From assembly GCF_932526225.1 (NCBI RefSeq), contig NC_064038.1, forward strand, positions 17,471,075 through 17,535,074: a stretch of 64,000 bases of DNA, read 5' to 3'. Every line of letters starts with the position of its first letter. The first letter of the stretch is position 1. The position numbers were made by a program, and so were the translations under genes. The notes below the pieces were generated by a model. The model was not told where the DNA came from. It worked only from the letters and a program-made list of their open reading frames with translations, and searched no databases. This document shows, piece after piece, positions 48,641-58,472 of this stretch. This DNA is from Nematostella vectensis. Taxonomy: Eukaryota > Cnidaria > Anthozoa > Actiniaria > Edwardsiidae.

Positions 48641-51360
48641 ATGAACAGGGGAATTAATTGGCAAGCACTCCTATCCCAAAGGACATCAACAGGAGAATTA
48701 ATTGGCAAGCAATCCTAAACCAAAGGCCATCAACAGGGGAATTAATTGGCAAGCACTCCTAAACCAAAGGCCATCAACAGGGGAATTAATTGGCAAACAC
48801 TTCTAAACCAAAGGCCATCAACAGGGGAATTAATTGGCAAGCACTCCTAACCCAAAGGCCATCAACAGGGGAGTTAATTGGCAAGCACTCCTAACCCAAA
48901 GGGTATCAACAGGGGAATTAATTGGCAAGCACTCCTAACCCAAAGGCCATCAACAGGGGAATTAATTGGCAAGCACTCCTAACCCAAAGGCCATCAACAG
49001 GGGAATTAATTGGCAAGCACTCCTATCCCAAAGGCCATCAACAGGGGAATTAATTGGCAAGCACTCCTAACCCAAAGGCCATCAACAGGGGAATTAATTG
49101 GCAAGAACTCCTAAGGCCATCAACAGGGGAATTAATTGGCAAGAACTCCTATCCCAAAGGCCATCAACAGGGGAATTAATTGGCAAGCACTCCTAACCCA
49201 AAGGGTATCAACAGGGGAATTAATTGGCAAGCACTCCTAACCCAAAGGCCATCAACAGGGGAATTAATTGGCAAGCACTCCTAAACCAAAGGCCATCAAC
49301 AGGGGAATTAATTGGCAAGCACTCCTAACCCAAAGGCCATCAACAGGGGAATTAATTGGCAAGCACTCCTAACCCAAAGGCCATCAACAGGGGAATTAAT
49401 TGGCAAGAACTCCTAACCCAAAGGCCATCAACAGGGGAATTAATTGGCAAGCACTCCTAACCCAAAGGCCATCAACAGGGGAATTAATTGGCAATCACTC
49501 CTAACCCAAAGGCCATCAACAGGGGAATTAATTGGCAAGAACTCCTAACCCAAAGGCCATCAACAGGGGAATTAATTGGCAAGAACTCCTAACCCAAAGG
49601 CCATCAACAGGGGAATTAATTGGCAAGAACTCCTAACCCAAAGGCCATCAACAGGGAAATTAATTGGCAAGAACTCCTAACCCAAAGGCCATCAACAGGG
49701 GAATTAATCGGCAAGCACTCCTAACCCAAAGGCCATCAACAGGGAAATTAATTGGCAAGAACTCCTAACCCAAAGGCCATCAACAGGGGAATTAATCGGC
49801 AAGCACTCCTAACCCAAAGGCCATCAACAGGGAAATTAATTGGCAAGCACTCTTAACCCAAAGGCCATCAACAGGGGAATTAATTGGCAAGAACTCCTAA
49901 CCCAAAGGCCATCAACAGGGGAATTAATTGGCAAGCACTCCTAACCCAAAGGGTATCAACAGGGGAATTAATTGGCAAGCACTCCTAAACCAAAGGCCAT
50001 CAACAGGGGAATTAATTGGCAAGCACTCCTAACCCAAAGGCCATCAACAGGGGAATTAATTGGCAAGCACTCCTAACCCAAAGGCCATCAACAGGGGAAT
50101 TAATTGGCAAGAACTCCTAACCCAAAGGCCATCAACAGGGGAATTAATTGGCAAGCACTCCTAACCCAAAGGCCATCAACAGGGGAATTAATTGGCAATC
50201 ACTCCTAACCCAAAGGCCATCAACAGGGGAATTAATTGGCAAGAACTCCTAACCCAAAGGCCATCAACAGGGGAATTAATTGGCAAGCACTCCTAACCCA
50301 AAGGCCATCAACAGGGGAATTAATTGGCAAGAACTCCTAACCCAAAGGCCATCAACAGGGGAATTAATTGGCAAGAACTCCTAACCCAAAGGCCATCAAC
50401 AGGGAAATTAATTGGCAAGAACTCCTAACCCAAAGGCCATCAACAGGGGAATTAATCGGCAAGCACTCCTAACCCAAAGGCCATCAACAGGGGAATTAAT
50501 TGGCAAGCACTCCTAACCCAAAGGCCATCAACAGGGGAATTAATTGGCAAGCACTCCTAACACAAAGGCCATCAACAGGGGAATTAATCGGCAAGCACTC
50601 CTAACCCAAAGGCCATCAACAGGGGAATTAATTGGCAAGCACTCCTAACCCAAAGGCCATCAACAGGGGAATTAATTGGCAAGCACTCCTAACACAAAGG
50701 CCATCAACAGGGGAATTAATTGGCAAGCACTCCTAAACCAAAGGCCATCAACAGGGGAATTAATTGGCAAGCACTCCTAACCCAAAGGCCATCAACAGGG
50801 GAATTAATTGGCAAGCACTCCTATCCCAAAGGCCATCAACAGGGGAATTAATTGGCAAGCACTCCTAACCCAAAGGGTATCAACAGGGGAATTAATTGGC
50901 AAGCACTCCTAACCCAAAGGGTATCAACAGGGGGAATTAATTGGCAAGCACTCCTAACCCAAAGGCCATCAACAGGGGGAATTAATTGGCAAGCACTCCT
51001 AACCCAAAGGCCATCAACAGGGGAATTAATTGGCAAGCACTCCTAACCCAAAGGCCATCAACAGGGGAATTAATTGGCAAGCACTCCTAACCCAAAGGCC
51101 ATCAACAGGGGAATTCATTGGCAAGAACTCCTATCCCAAAGGCCATCAACAGGGGAATTAATTGGCAAGCACTCCTAACCCAAAGGCCATCAACAGGGGA
51201 ATTAATTGGCAAGCACTCCTAACCCAAAGGCCATCAACAGGGGAATTAATTGGCAAGCACTCCTAACCCAAAGGCCATCAACAGGGGAATTAATTGGCAA
51301 GCACTCCTAACCCAAAGGCCATCAACAGGGGAATTAATTGGCAAGCACTCCTAACTCGAA
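48640..51360. repeat. 44-bp satellite, about 61 units
   Basis: Unit close to CTCCTAACCCAAAGGCCATC + AACAGGGGAATTAATTGGCA + AGCA. Variants (GGGTATC for GGCCATC, GAACTCC for GCACTCC, AATCACTCC, AATCGGCAAG) recur in the same order: the rare GCAATCACTC variant is at 49491 and again at 50195, exactly 704 bp or 16 units apart. This shows a higher-order repeat of 16 units. Open frames of 60-70 codons in this block are periodicity artefacts. Confidence 0.93.
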
Positions 51361-51414
51361 GGTCAACAACGGGAAATAATTTGCTCATTCTGTAGGACCT
51401 CACATTTCTATGTT

Positions 51415-51660
51415 ATTCAAGCTTGTAGGGATACGATGAGGAGGCTTGTAGGGATACAAGGGAGAGGCTTGTAGGGATACGAGGGAGAGGCTTGTAGGGA
51501 TACGAGGGAGAGGATTGTAGGGATACGAGAGGGAGAGGCTTGTAGGGATACGAGAGGGAGAGGCTTGTAGGGATACGAGGGAGAGGCTTGTAGGGATACA
51601 AGGCTGAAGCTTGCAGGGGGACAAGGGAGGGGCTTGTGGGGATACTAGGGAGAGGCTGGA
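51415..51660. repeat. 24-bp tandem repeat
   Basis: About ten copies of GAGGCTTGTAGGGATACGAGGGA, degenerating at both ends. It follows the satellite after about 50 bp of unique sequence. Confidence 0.85.
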
Positions 51661-52005
51661 GAGCATCGCAACGATTTTACTATGCTCGCACCCATTCACG
51701 ACGTTTGATCGTGTACAGTTGTACAAGAAGTATCATTTAATTCAACAGTTATACTATATTTTATCAGTATTATTATTGTTATCATTATTATACGGACACA
51801 CTTGTAACGTCGAGAAAATAATCTGATAATAACAAACTTCGCTTGTGGTCTGTTCATCAGAATGAGCCATAGGGGGGACTAGGTAGTTTGAGTGAAACCC
51901 CCCTGGGGGTCGCCGCGGGCCCCTCCGACCCCCCCAACCCCATCTTAGGTTTGGGAGCCGCGCCTCGCCCCTCCGAGCCCCCCAGCCCCTCCTTCTATAT
52001 ATCAA
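51661..52005. other. Unassigned junction with a C-rich block
   Basis: AT-rich to about 51850, then a strongly C-rich 51896-51995 with a CCCCC/GGGGG hairpin (51897-51910). It sits immediately outside the tandem repeats that border the Polinton-like element and could contain the element boundary, but I see no terminal inverted repeat pair. Confidence 0.35.
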
Positions 52006-52440
52006 GCATATAATGTTTCACGTACATGAATAGTTAGGGCAATTGTTCATGTAGGCATGTAATGTTTCACGTACATGAATAGTTACGGCAATTGTTCATG
52101 TAAACATATAATGTTTCACGTACATGAATAGTTAGGGCAATTGTTCATGTAGGCATATAATGTTTCACGTACATGAATAGTTAGGGCAATTGTTCATGTA
52201 GGCATATAATGTTTCTTGTACATGAATAGTTAGGGCAATTGCTCATGTAGGCATATAATGTTTCACGTACATGAATAGTTAGGGCAATCGTTCATGTAGG
52301 CATATAATGTTTCACGTACATGAATAGTTAGGGCAATTGTTTATGTAGGCCGGGCGCGGTTCGCGTACACGACTTTTTGGGGCAATTGTTCATGTAGGCC
52401 GGGCGCGGTTAGCGTACACGACTTTTTGGGGCAATTGCAG
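52006..52440. repeat. 49-bp tandem repeat at the edge of the viral element
   Basis: Units start at 52006, 52055, 52104, 52153, 52202, 52251, 52300, 52349 and 52398. The first seven carry GCATATAATGTTTCACGTAC + ATGAATAGTTAGGGCAATTG + TTCATGTAG. The last two keep length, TTCATGTAG and GGCAATTG but change the first half to GCCGGGCGCGGTTCGCGTAC and the middle to ACGACTTTTTG. The GC-rich pair touches the first element gene. An amplified terminal repeat is one possible explanation. Confidence 0.85.
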
Positions 52441-52505
52441 TTCGAACCCCCAAGGACTTGCAATTAGACATCCGTCTGTCCTGTGGTATACCGAGCGTTC
52501 GAAGG

Positions 52506-52796
52506 ATGAGGTGCGGAAAGGATTATTGCGGGTGGCTAAAGGTCGGCCACGCAAACACGTGCGGCCGCAGGTGCATGGACACTTACTGCAAGGTGCACCT
52601 CCAAAGGCTCCGTAAGGGCATCCCCCTCCCCGTGCCGTGCAGGATCTGTGGCATAGGGACTCGGTCGGAGACGCGGTTGTGCCGCCCCTGCGGAGCGAAT
52701 CGTGAAGGGCAGAGGATGCGTGGCGCCGAGAGGCGCGCTCGGAAATGGTTCGCACTCGTCCTGTCTGACATCGCAGCCCGCGGTACGGGCAATTGA
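52506..52796 (+). CDS. Cys-rich zinc-binding protein
   Basis: A frame open from 52458, with ATG at 52506, encodes a short basic protein with many Cys/His pairs: CGKDYC, TCGRRC, YCKVHL, PCRICG and LCRPCG. These could hold two or three zinc ions. It precedes the replicase in the same orientation, so a role in nucleic-acid binding during replication is plausible but not shown. The last 14 residues come from the first unit of a 62-72-bp minisatellite that starts at 52757, so the natural C-terminus, or a fusion to the following replicase frame, has been lost or replaced. Confidence 0.55.
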   Translation: MRCGKDYCGWLKVGHANTCGRRCMDTYCKVHLQRLRKGIPLPVPCRICGIGTRSETRLCRPCGANREGQRMRGAERRARKWFALVLSDIAARGTGN

Positions 52797-53040
52797 TACT
52801 GGGTGGCACAAGGCATACCCAAACGCTCGTCCTGTCCGACACCGCGGCCCGCGGTACGGGCGATCAGAGATTGGGTGGCACAATGCATACCCAAACGCTC
52901 GTCCCGCCGGCTGTGGTACGGGCAATTAGAGACTGGGTGGCACAAATCATACCCGAACACCCGTCCCGCCGGTTGTGATACGGGCAGTCGGAGACTGGGT
53001 GGCACAGGGTATACCCAGGGTACACAGGGTATACCCAAAC
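52757..53040. repeat. 62-72-bp minisatellite between zinc-finger and replicase frames
   Basis: Four units beginning CGTCC(T/C)G at 52757, 52828, 52900 and 52962, each containing GGTACGGGC, TGGGTGGCACA and a CATACCCAAACGC-like end. The last unit has two copies of the palindrome GGGTATACCC. It lies directly before the ATG at 53041. Confidence 0.8.
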
Positions 53041-54424
53041 ATGGACGCTCATATAGAGGAGATTCTTGATAGCATGCCTGACAAAGAGGCGCCCGCCGAC
53101 AAAGAGAGCTTAGACCCCGAGGAGTACTATTCTCTCTTCGTCGACGGCGCCCATCTTCGGTTCCCAAGCGTGGATGCCACCCTTCGGGGCCAAGACATAA
53201 GCGCCGGTGTTTACCAGGAGATACGAGATCTTGGTGGAACAGGTGTCTGCTCTAAAGCCGGTTATGCGGGGGCCTGATATTAATGACGACGGCTCGGTGT
53301 GGTGGGTCTCGCACGAGCGAGAGTCTCTGCGGGCGAACGCAGTGCTTCCGCTGGTGCTCGGGATGGTAGACCCCGACCGGCGTTACGGACTCTTCGCGGT
53401 CGTTGGTAAGGCCCCCGCAGAGCCATTGGCGCCAATCACGGAGGAGGAAGGGCGCTCGGAGCACAAGATTGGTGGTTCGTTAGTCAAAAGAGGGGACCAA
53501 ATCGCAGTCGGCGCCCTGGAAGGCATCGATGCGGGTATTTGGGAGAAAGGACGAGAGTACCTCGTCTACGTGAGATACGAGCTTCGCCCTTTACCTGAGC
53601 AAAATGGGGAGCCTGGGCCAATGTTTGAGCGAGAGGGGAGTGACGCCTTCGCTAACTGTGTTGTAAGCTATGTTGCCGACTTCTTGAGGAACCGCGGCAC
53701 CTCGCGCTCCCTTGGTCTGACCAAGACACGAGGCAAGATCCTCGAGCGATTTGTCAAGAAGCTGGCCACTACGGGATGCACCAAAGAAGACCTCTTTGAG
53801 ATGGAAAAGAAGCTTGAGATAAAGCTGGTAGCCGTGGACGCCCTGGGCAATGTTATGTGGGACTCGGGGAAGTACGAGAGGGGGTACACACAAATCCGCA
53901 TCCCTTGCCACAATAACCACGCCTGGGCGGAACTTCCGACTGAACCACCTGCGATCGCGAGCGTCCACGGCCTAGATTTCGAGGCTGAGGGGGAGCTTCG
54001 TTCGTTATGTCAGGAGAAGGCAGCGCCTCGCGCTACCAGTGCCGCCACAAAAATGCGTGAGGCAAAAGTGCGAGAGGTGCTCATTCGCTTTATAAACAGG
54101 GCGATCCCCAGAAGCATGAGGATCTGGCTGGGTGGGCGTGTTATAATCACGCACGAAGGCAAACTGTACCGATCTGGACAAGACGGATGGGCTATCGACA
54201 GGGCGTTTACAGACGAGACTGGATATGATCCTCAATGGCTCCCTGATGACCACCCAGCCTACCAAGAGTACACCGAAGCTACGCACTCGATGGGCGGTGC
54301 AATAGGGTATCGCTTGAAGAAGTGGACCCAAAGAGAGAACATCAGGCCAACGCCTCTTAAATACAGGGACGTCTGGCGAGCGGCGCAGGTTGAGTCCAAA
54401 GTGTGGAATAGCAAGGAAACTTAA
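53041..54424 (+). pseudogene. Replicase N-terminal region
   Basis: ATG at 53041 opens an acidic segment. The reading frame changes around 53225-53245, after which about 390 codons are open to the TAA at 54422. Visible marks are a Cys-containing FANCVVSYVADFLRNRG segment, a GCTKEDLFEMEKKL helix, a VDALGNVMWDSGKYERG stretch and HNNHAW. I do not recognise a named domain; it could include a primase-like or exonuclease-like part. It directly precedes polymerase motif A, which lies in the next frame 27 bp on, so the two were probably one protein. Confidence 0.55.
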
Positions 54425-55293
54425 AGGCGAAGCCTCATGCGCACATCGACATGCGTGCGGCGTACCTAGGATGCGAGGACAGCGTCTTCGGCGGCGCCTC
54501 GGACGCCATTGATTTGGTACGGAAATACGGCTTCCCTACGAACGTGTATCGTATCGCGGATGTTGTGGGACGGCCATTGAGCGAGGTTCTTCAACTGACC
54601 GGGGCCATTCAGCTGACCGAGTGGGGGTTCTCTGAGGCCTGCCACCCCTACACTTCCGGGAGGGTAGGGCAGCACTTGGAACAAAACGAGGGCTGGATCA
54701 CTACGCCAGAGCTCAAGGACCTGTTAGACTCGGGTGACCTCGTCATGGCCGCGGCGAGGGAGGTGTTGTATAGCGTCGGAAAAAAGGACTCCATCAAGTT
54801 CCCCCACTCCATCGCGTGCCGCCCCGGCGGCGAAGACTCGCAGTACCCTGAGGGCCGAGATCTCGCTGTCCGTTTCGTAGGCAAGTGCGCTCGCCATGGC
54901 GACGAGTCCTCGGTCGTAGTCCGCGACCGTGAAGGAGCCGCGTATCTGACAAACCTCCTTGCGGGCACCGACCACTTACTTAACTTCGAGCATGCCGACG
55001 GGGCTCATCTGATCCAATACAAAGACGTTGTCCGGCGCTCACAATGGTACCATATCAGGGCCTTCGTCTTGGCGTACACAAACATAGCGTTGCGACGCAT
55101 GTTGAGGCGGATCCCTCGCGAAGACGTCCTCCGAGTGTGCACAGATGCCATATACGCAAAGGCGGTGCCCAGTGGTGTGAAGCTCGTGGAGCGAAATCCG
55201 AGGTATGGAGAGTGGCGCCACAAGAAGCCTGGGTACGAGTGGCGACCCGAAGCGGCTTGGGGTCCGAAGAGGTCGGGGTGCTTGGCTAGGTAG
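54409..55293 (+). pseudogene. DNA polymerase palm (family B-like)
   Basis: The frame has no ATG at its true beginning: the first ATG (54451) falls inside a motif A-like HIDMRAAYLG, whose Asp would bind metal. About 200 residues on, YHIRAFVLAYTNIALRRM followed by VLRVCTDAIYAK fits the helix and beta-hairpin of motif C, with CTD in place of the usual DTD. The order and spacing suit a family B polymerase, as used by Polintons and related viruses, but the match is distant. I cannot point to a clear motif B Lys. The frame ends at a TAG at 55291-55293, and coding sequence for a helicase follows in the same frame. Confidence 0.6.
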
Positions 55294-55770
55294 CCAAGCA
55301 CTGCGCCGAGTCTGCCGTGCGATCTAGTGGCCGCAACCTCTGCAAGGATGTATCTAGCCAGCCAGGGAGGATCGGGGAAGACCGAGTGGGCGGTGAGCAT
55401 GTTCCGCGGCCGCAACGTGGTGGTGCTCACCCCCGAGAACGACCTCGCCCACGACCATCGCAACAACCCGCGACTCGCGTGCGCGGGGCGCGCTCAAACC
55501 TACCACCACTACCTCTGCATACCAGCGGAGAAGCCGATAGAGGAGTGGAGACCTTCCTAGCTGGGGCACAAACTCGACCGTCTCGCAAAAGTGATTATCA
55601 TTGACGAGTGCTGTAAGGTACAGACTAAAGTGCTACGCGCCATCCTAGGGTATCTCACCACGCGGCCGTGTCAGGTAGTGTGTTGTGGCGACTATGGGCA
55701 GGTCCCGCCCTGGGGAGATAAAGAGGGGCCTCACGATATGCTCAAGTTGTGGGAACATCCGCTGGTTTGA
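55294..55770 (+). pseudogene. SF1 helicase, N-terminal half
   Basis: Same frame as the polymerase, interrupted by TAG at 55291 and TAG at 55558, ending at TGA 55768. Motif I is SQGGSGKTEW near 55360-55390, motif II is VIIIDEC near 55588-55608 and motif III is GDYGQVPPW near 55687-55713. These define a P-loop superfamily 1 helicase of the Pif1/RecD-like kind. Only single-codon nonsense changes separate it from the polymerase, so a polymerase-helicase fusion is likely. Confidence 0.7.
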
Positions 55771-56480
55771 GTCCGACTACAGCTGCCTGTGTGAAGACTG
55801 CGGAAAGCCGTACAGTACATGCAACTGCGGCTCTGCCGCGCCCTCCTCCAGGCTCCACGGCATAAAGGGCCGGATTTGGTGTCAGCCAGACTCCCAACAG
55901 CTTGAGGTGTTTCGAGAGGAGTGGGATGGGGTGGCGTTCGACGCGGCGATCGAGCAGGCCCACCCAAGCGATATGTGGGTGTGCTCGACCAACAAGATGG
56001 GGGCCCTTGTTCAGCAGCGATTGGTAGAGCACCACAGGAAAAACTACCCCCGATTGCCAGCAACCATCCGCTTTGACCCCGATCCCAGCGTCGCGCATCG
56101 TTATCGCAAGCAAGGGCGGCCGGTGCCCGTGCCAGGCAAAAGGGGTGAGAAGGTCGGCGCGTACAAAGGCACGGTAGTCGAGGTTCCTTTCGACGCGGTC
56201 CTTTACGGGCTTCCCCTCGAGTGGAAATACGCGGGCTGGGAGACAGTCCACCGGGTGCAGGGCAAGACTATCCAGACTCCAAGACGCTTGTTTATCATAG
56301 ACCACAGCTTAAAGGGCTGGATCACGAATGCTGTATACACCGGCATCTCCCGCGTGCGGCTCGCCGACCAGATAGTCCGCGTGATCCCCCCCCCGGTGAC
56401 ACCCCAGGTGCCTTGGTTCCCACAGGACTGCAGGCTACGCCCAGTGAAGAGCTCATTACAGCGCGAATCAATGATACGCT
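55771..56480 (+). pseudogene. SF1 helicase, C-terminal half
   Basis: Frame 55685-56566 carries the late SF1 motifs: STNKMGALVQQRL, then KGTVVEVPF, WETVHRVQGKT (motif V) near 56236-56268, and VYTGISRVRLADQI (motif VI, Arg finger) near 56329-56373. The Cys-rich stretch at the beginning of this frame (about 55755-55850) is probably out of frame, since a neighbouring frame looks more helicase-like there. Useful coding ends near 56480, where another frame takes over. Confidence 0.65.
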
Positions 56481-56732
56481 ATAGACGACAGGCAAAAGGG
56501 TCGCACAAAGTACACGGGGCCGCACCACGTTCTGACGGTAGACCACGTACTCGGCATGATTGCTGACGCGGAAAAGAAGTGCACGCTCTGTGGCACTCAG
56601 CTTCTGCTTCAGGGGTACACCAAGAGTCATCCCCAATGCTTCAGTATCGACCGGCTGGACGACAGTCAGGGTCACTACAAGTGGAATGTCAGACTCACGT
56701 GCCTTAGCTGCAATAGAAGGCACAAGCGCTGA
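56480..56732 (+). pseudogene. HNH nuclease domain
   Basis: A third frame reads CTLCG, then FSIDRLDDSQGH, N, and CLSCNRRHK before the TGA at 56730-56732. Two CxxC pairs and the D-R-x-D...H...N core match HNH/endonuclease VII-like nucleases. It joins the helicase end without an intervening gene, suggesting it formed the C-terminal domain of the same replicase. Such a nuclease could nick DNA during replication or resolve branched intermediates; that role is inferred. Confidence 0.65.
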
Positions 56733-56753
56733 TCACGCTAGTGTGCTGCTAGG

Positions 56754-56799
56754 GTGACGCTAGCGCGACCAGCAGTCTGTTTTGTCACGCTAGCGTCAC
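56754..56799. terminator. Inverted repeat between convergent genes
   Basis: Arms GTGACGCTAGCG (56754-56765) and CGCTAGCGTCAC (56788-56799) are perfect complements with a 22-base spacer. The hairpin lies between the end of the replicase (56732) and the end of the integrase (56785), overlapping the integrase stop. It could act in transcript ending for both strands, or be a recombination or protein-binding site. Confidence 0.4.
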
Positions 56800-57746
56800 G
56801 CTACGCAACTGCGAACGCGTGAAGCCGTGCTTAGAGTACGCCGTGTAATACAACACTGGCTGTCCGGGCTCCATGACCCTCTTTAGTATTGGGTATGCCT
56901 TGCTTGTCCACCACGGGTCCGTCGCTCGCCGTCGGCCCTTGTCCTGAACGTCTTCCTCGTTTACGGCGATGTACACTTCCGTTCCTACCTCTAAGGGGAC
57001 CTCTAAGGGAGGCTTTTCGGCTTTGAGAGGAACGCGCCTCAGCCTTATGGCGTCTTTAGGCGCAAAGCCAGTCATGCGAGTCTTCGTTGCGTTTATGTCC
57101 GAGATGACGATTGGCAAAGCAGTAACCCACTCGCGGTTTGTCTTGCCGGATGCAAGCTCCATCGAGTACTGCGCACGAAATAGGTGCTGTGCCAGCCAGC
57201 GATGGAAAGACTCGGCGAAAGCTTGGCTCCTGTGGTGCCCTGGCTCAGTCCGTCGGACCTCCACCCCGTGGTCTGTTAGGAGCTTTGTGGTAGCACCCTT
57301 GAACTCCGTGCCGTCATCAACCATGAGGACTCTAGGCCATGTGAGAGGTCCCTCTGCATAGATGCCAGCGAGTTCGCGGGAGACGACGGCCGCGCTCTTA
57401 GTCTTCAGTGGGCGGGCGGCTTTATATCGTGAAGCAACGTCAACGACAGTCAGGGCATACTTGTACCCGCGGTCGGTTGGCAAGAATAGCAGGTCCGACT
57501 GGTGGATACGGTTTGGTATCTGCTCCGAGAAGTGGGCGTAGGTAGTCGGAGGAGGGGGTGTCTGTGTGTAGCCCCCAACGGGCTGCGAGCTTACCCACTT
57601 GCGCACTCGATCTATGGAGCATGAGCCCTTGGGAAGTTTGGCATGCAGAGCGGTCACTCCCTGGAAGCCACCTCTGGCGTATATACAAGACGAAGGAACG
57701 CATCGAGTTCTTCGTCGGACATGCGCTTGCCGTTCCGGCGGGCCAT
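56785..57746 (-). pseudogene. Retroviral-type integrase (Polinton class)
   Basis: Catalytic core of the DDE superfamily: QSDLLFLP (first Asp), VLMVDDGTEF (second Asp) and FAESFHRWL (Glu), with 34 residues between the second Asp and the Glu. The core is followed by an SH3-like C-terminal region. The start is best placed at ATG 57746 (MARRNGKRMSDEEL). That segment is in another frame and stops near 57654, so one frameshift separates it from the main frame, whose further upstream open part overlaps the next gene and is not real. It would join element ends to host DNA. Cysteine/histidine zinc-binding residues of a full N-terminal domain are not evident. Confidence 0.78.
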
Positions 57747-57763
57747 TACGTGTGTATCGCGAT

Positions 57764-57787
57764 GCATTGCAATGCGTTGCAACGCAT
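57764..57787. other. Paired perfect palindromes upstream of integrase
   Basis: GCATTGCAATGC (57764-57775) and ATGCGTTGCAACGCAT (57772-57787) overlap by four bases. Both are perfect dyads with a TTGCAA centre, just upstream of the integrase ATG on the minus strand. Candidate binding site for a dimeric protein. Confidence 0.5.
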
Positions 57788-57849
57788 GTATCAGTCTCCA
57801 ACAGGCGTTTGCCGTCTGCTGCGCGAACTCGGTCTGCAATCATCTTATA

Positions 57850-57869
57850 CGTATACGCATGCGTATACG
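57850..57869. promoter_or_regulatory. 20-bp perfect palindrome
   Basis: CGTATACGCATGCGTATACG is fully self-complementary. It lies about 100 bp upstream of the integrase ATG and 50 bp beyond the end of the next minus-strand gene, in the only gap available for an integrase promoter. An alternating purine-pyrimidine run is also prone to Z-DNA. Confidence 0.45.
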
Positions 57870-57919
57870 CGCAGCATGGAAAAAGGCCGCCTAGACGCAG
57901 CGCTGGAACGGCAGCTGCA

Positions 57920-58343
57920 TCACAGCAAGCGGCTAGCTGCGTAGCCGATGGCGAGAGCGCCGGCGCCAATGTACGCCAACTCGGCGTTCTTCTGCGTTTT
58001 GCTGGGGATGTAGTAGTCGGACAGCTCGGGGGCCCACATCGACTCCAGGGATTGTTTCGGCCGGGTCTGGTTGTAGAGTTTGAGCGCGTAGTCGGTGTCG
58101 GTGAAGTTCTGCTTTGCGAGGGACCCTCTCGTGACTTTGAGCTTGCCAATCGAGGATTTTTTGTCGCCGCTGTTGGTAGCGTCCATAGTCTTGTTGGTAT
58201 TTCTCTAGGGCCTTGTCGTGCCTCTCCTTCTCAGCTAAGGAACGGCTCTCATCGTTCGACAGGAACTTTGCGAGGTAGTTGCCACCAACGAATGCAGTCG
58301 CGTTTAGGACGGCGCCGCCAACCAAAATCGCGATAGAGGCCAT
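57920..58343 (-). pseudogene. Small coiled-coil membrane protein
   Basis: ATG at 58343 begins MASIAILVGGAVLNATAFVG, a hydrophobic N-terminal segment, followed by a charged helix rich in K, E and Q. Around 58180 the frame changes. The second part (58186-57920) contains WAPELSDYYIPSKTQKNAEL and ends in a hydrophobic AYIGAGALAIGYAASRLL segment. The protein thus had membrane segments at both ends. It lies between the integrase and another small membrane protein, all on the minus strand. It may be a virion membrane or structural protein; no function is established. Confidence 0.6.
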
Positions 58344-58472
58344 GTTTGTGCGAAGCACACTTCACGTGCGCACACTTCACGTGCTGTGTGAATGCCTTCG
58401 GCGGCGCATGCGCATGAATTTTGCAAAGCACGCACGAGTCTAATACGCGGCCTACGCACGCCACAGTACATA

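Noticed and set aside
50848-51046. Open frames on both strands inside the 44-bp satellite
   Set aside because: They arise where insertions make some units 45 bp long, keeping the frame; not conserved coding.
48640-51360. CRISPR array
   Set aside because: The 44-bp units are head-to-tail with no unique spacers, in a eukaryotic context.
52435-52460. GCAGTTCGAACCCCCAAG as a tRNA T-arm
   Set aside because: No acceptor, D or anticodon arms upstream; the region is a tandem repeat.
52784-53069. Several overlapping frames on both strands in the GC-rich minisatellite
   Set aside because: Repeat-derived; the stop-poor GC-rich unit explains them.
52583-53167. 194-aa minus-strand frame antisense to the zinc-finger and replicase start
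   Set aside because: Cys/Arg/Pro-rich because it is antisense to GC-rich repeats; no motif.
57880-58149. N-terminal extension of the integrase frame up to 58149
   Set aside because: It overlaps the coding part of the small membrane protein in another frame and has low-complexity Ser/Thr/Pro/Arg composition typical of a shadow frame.
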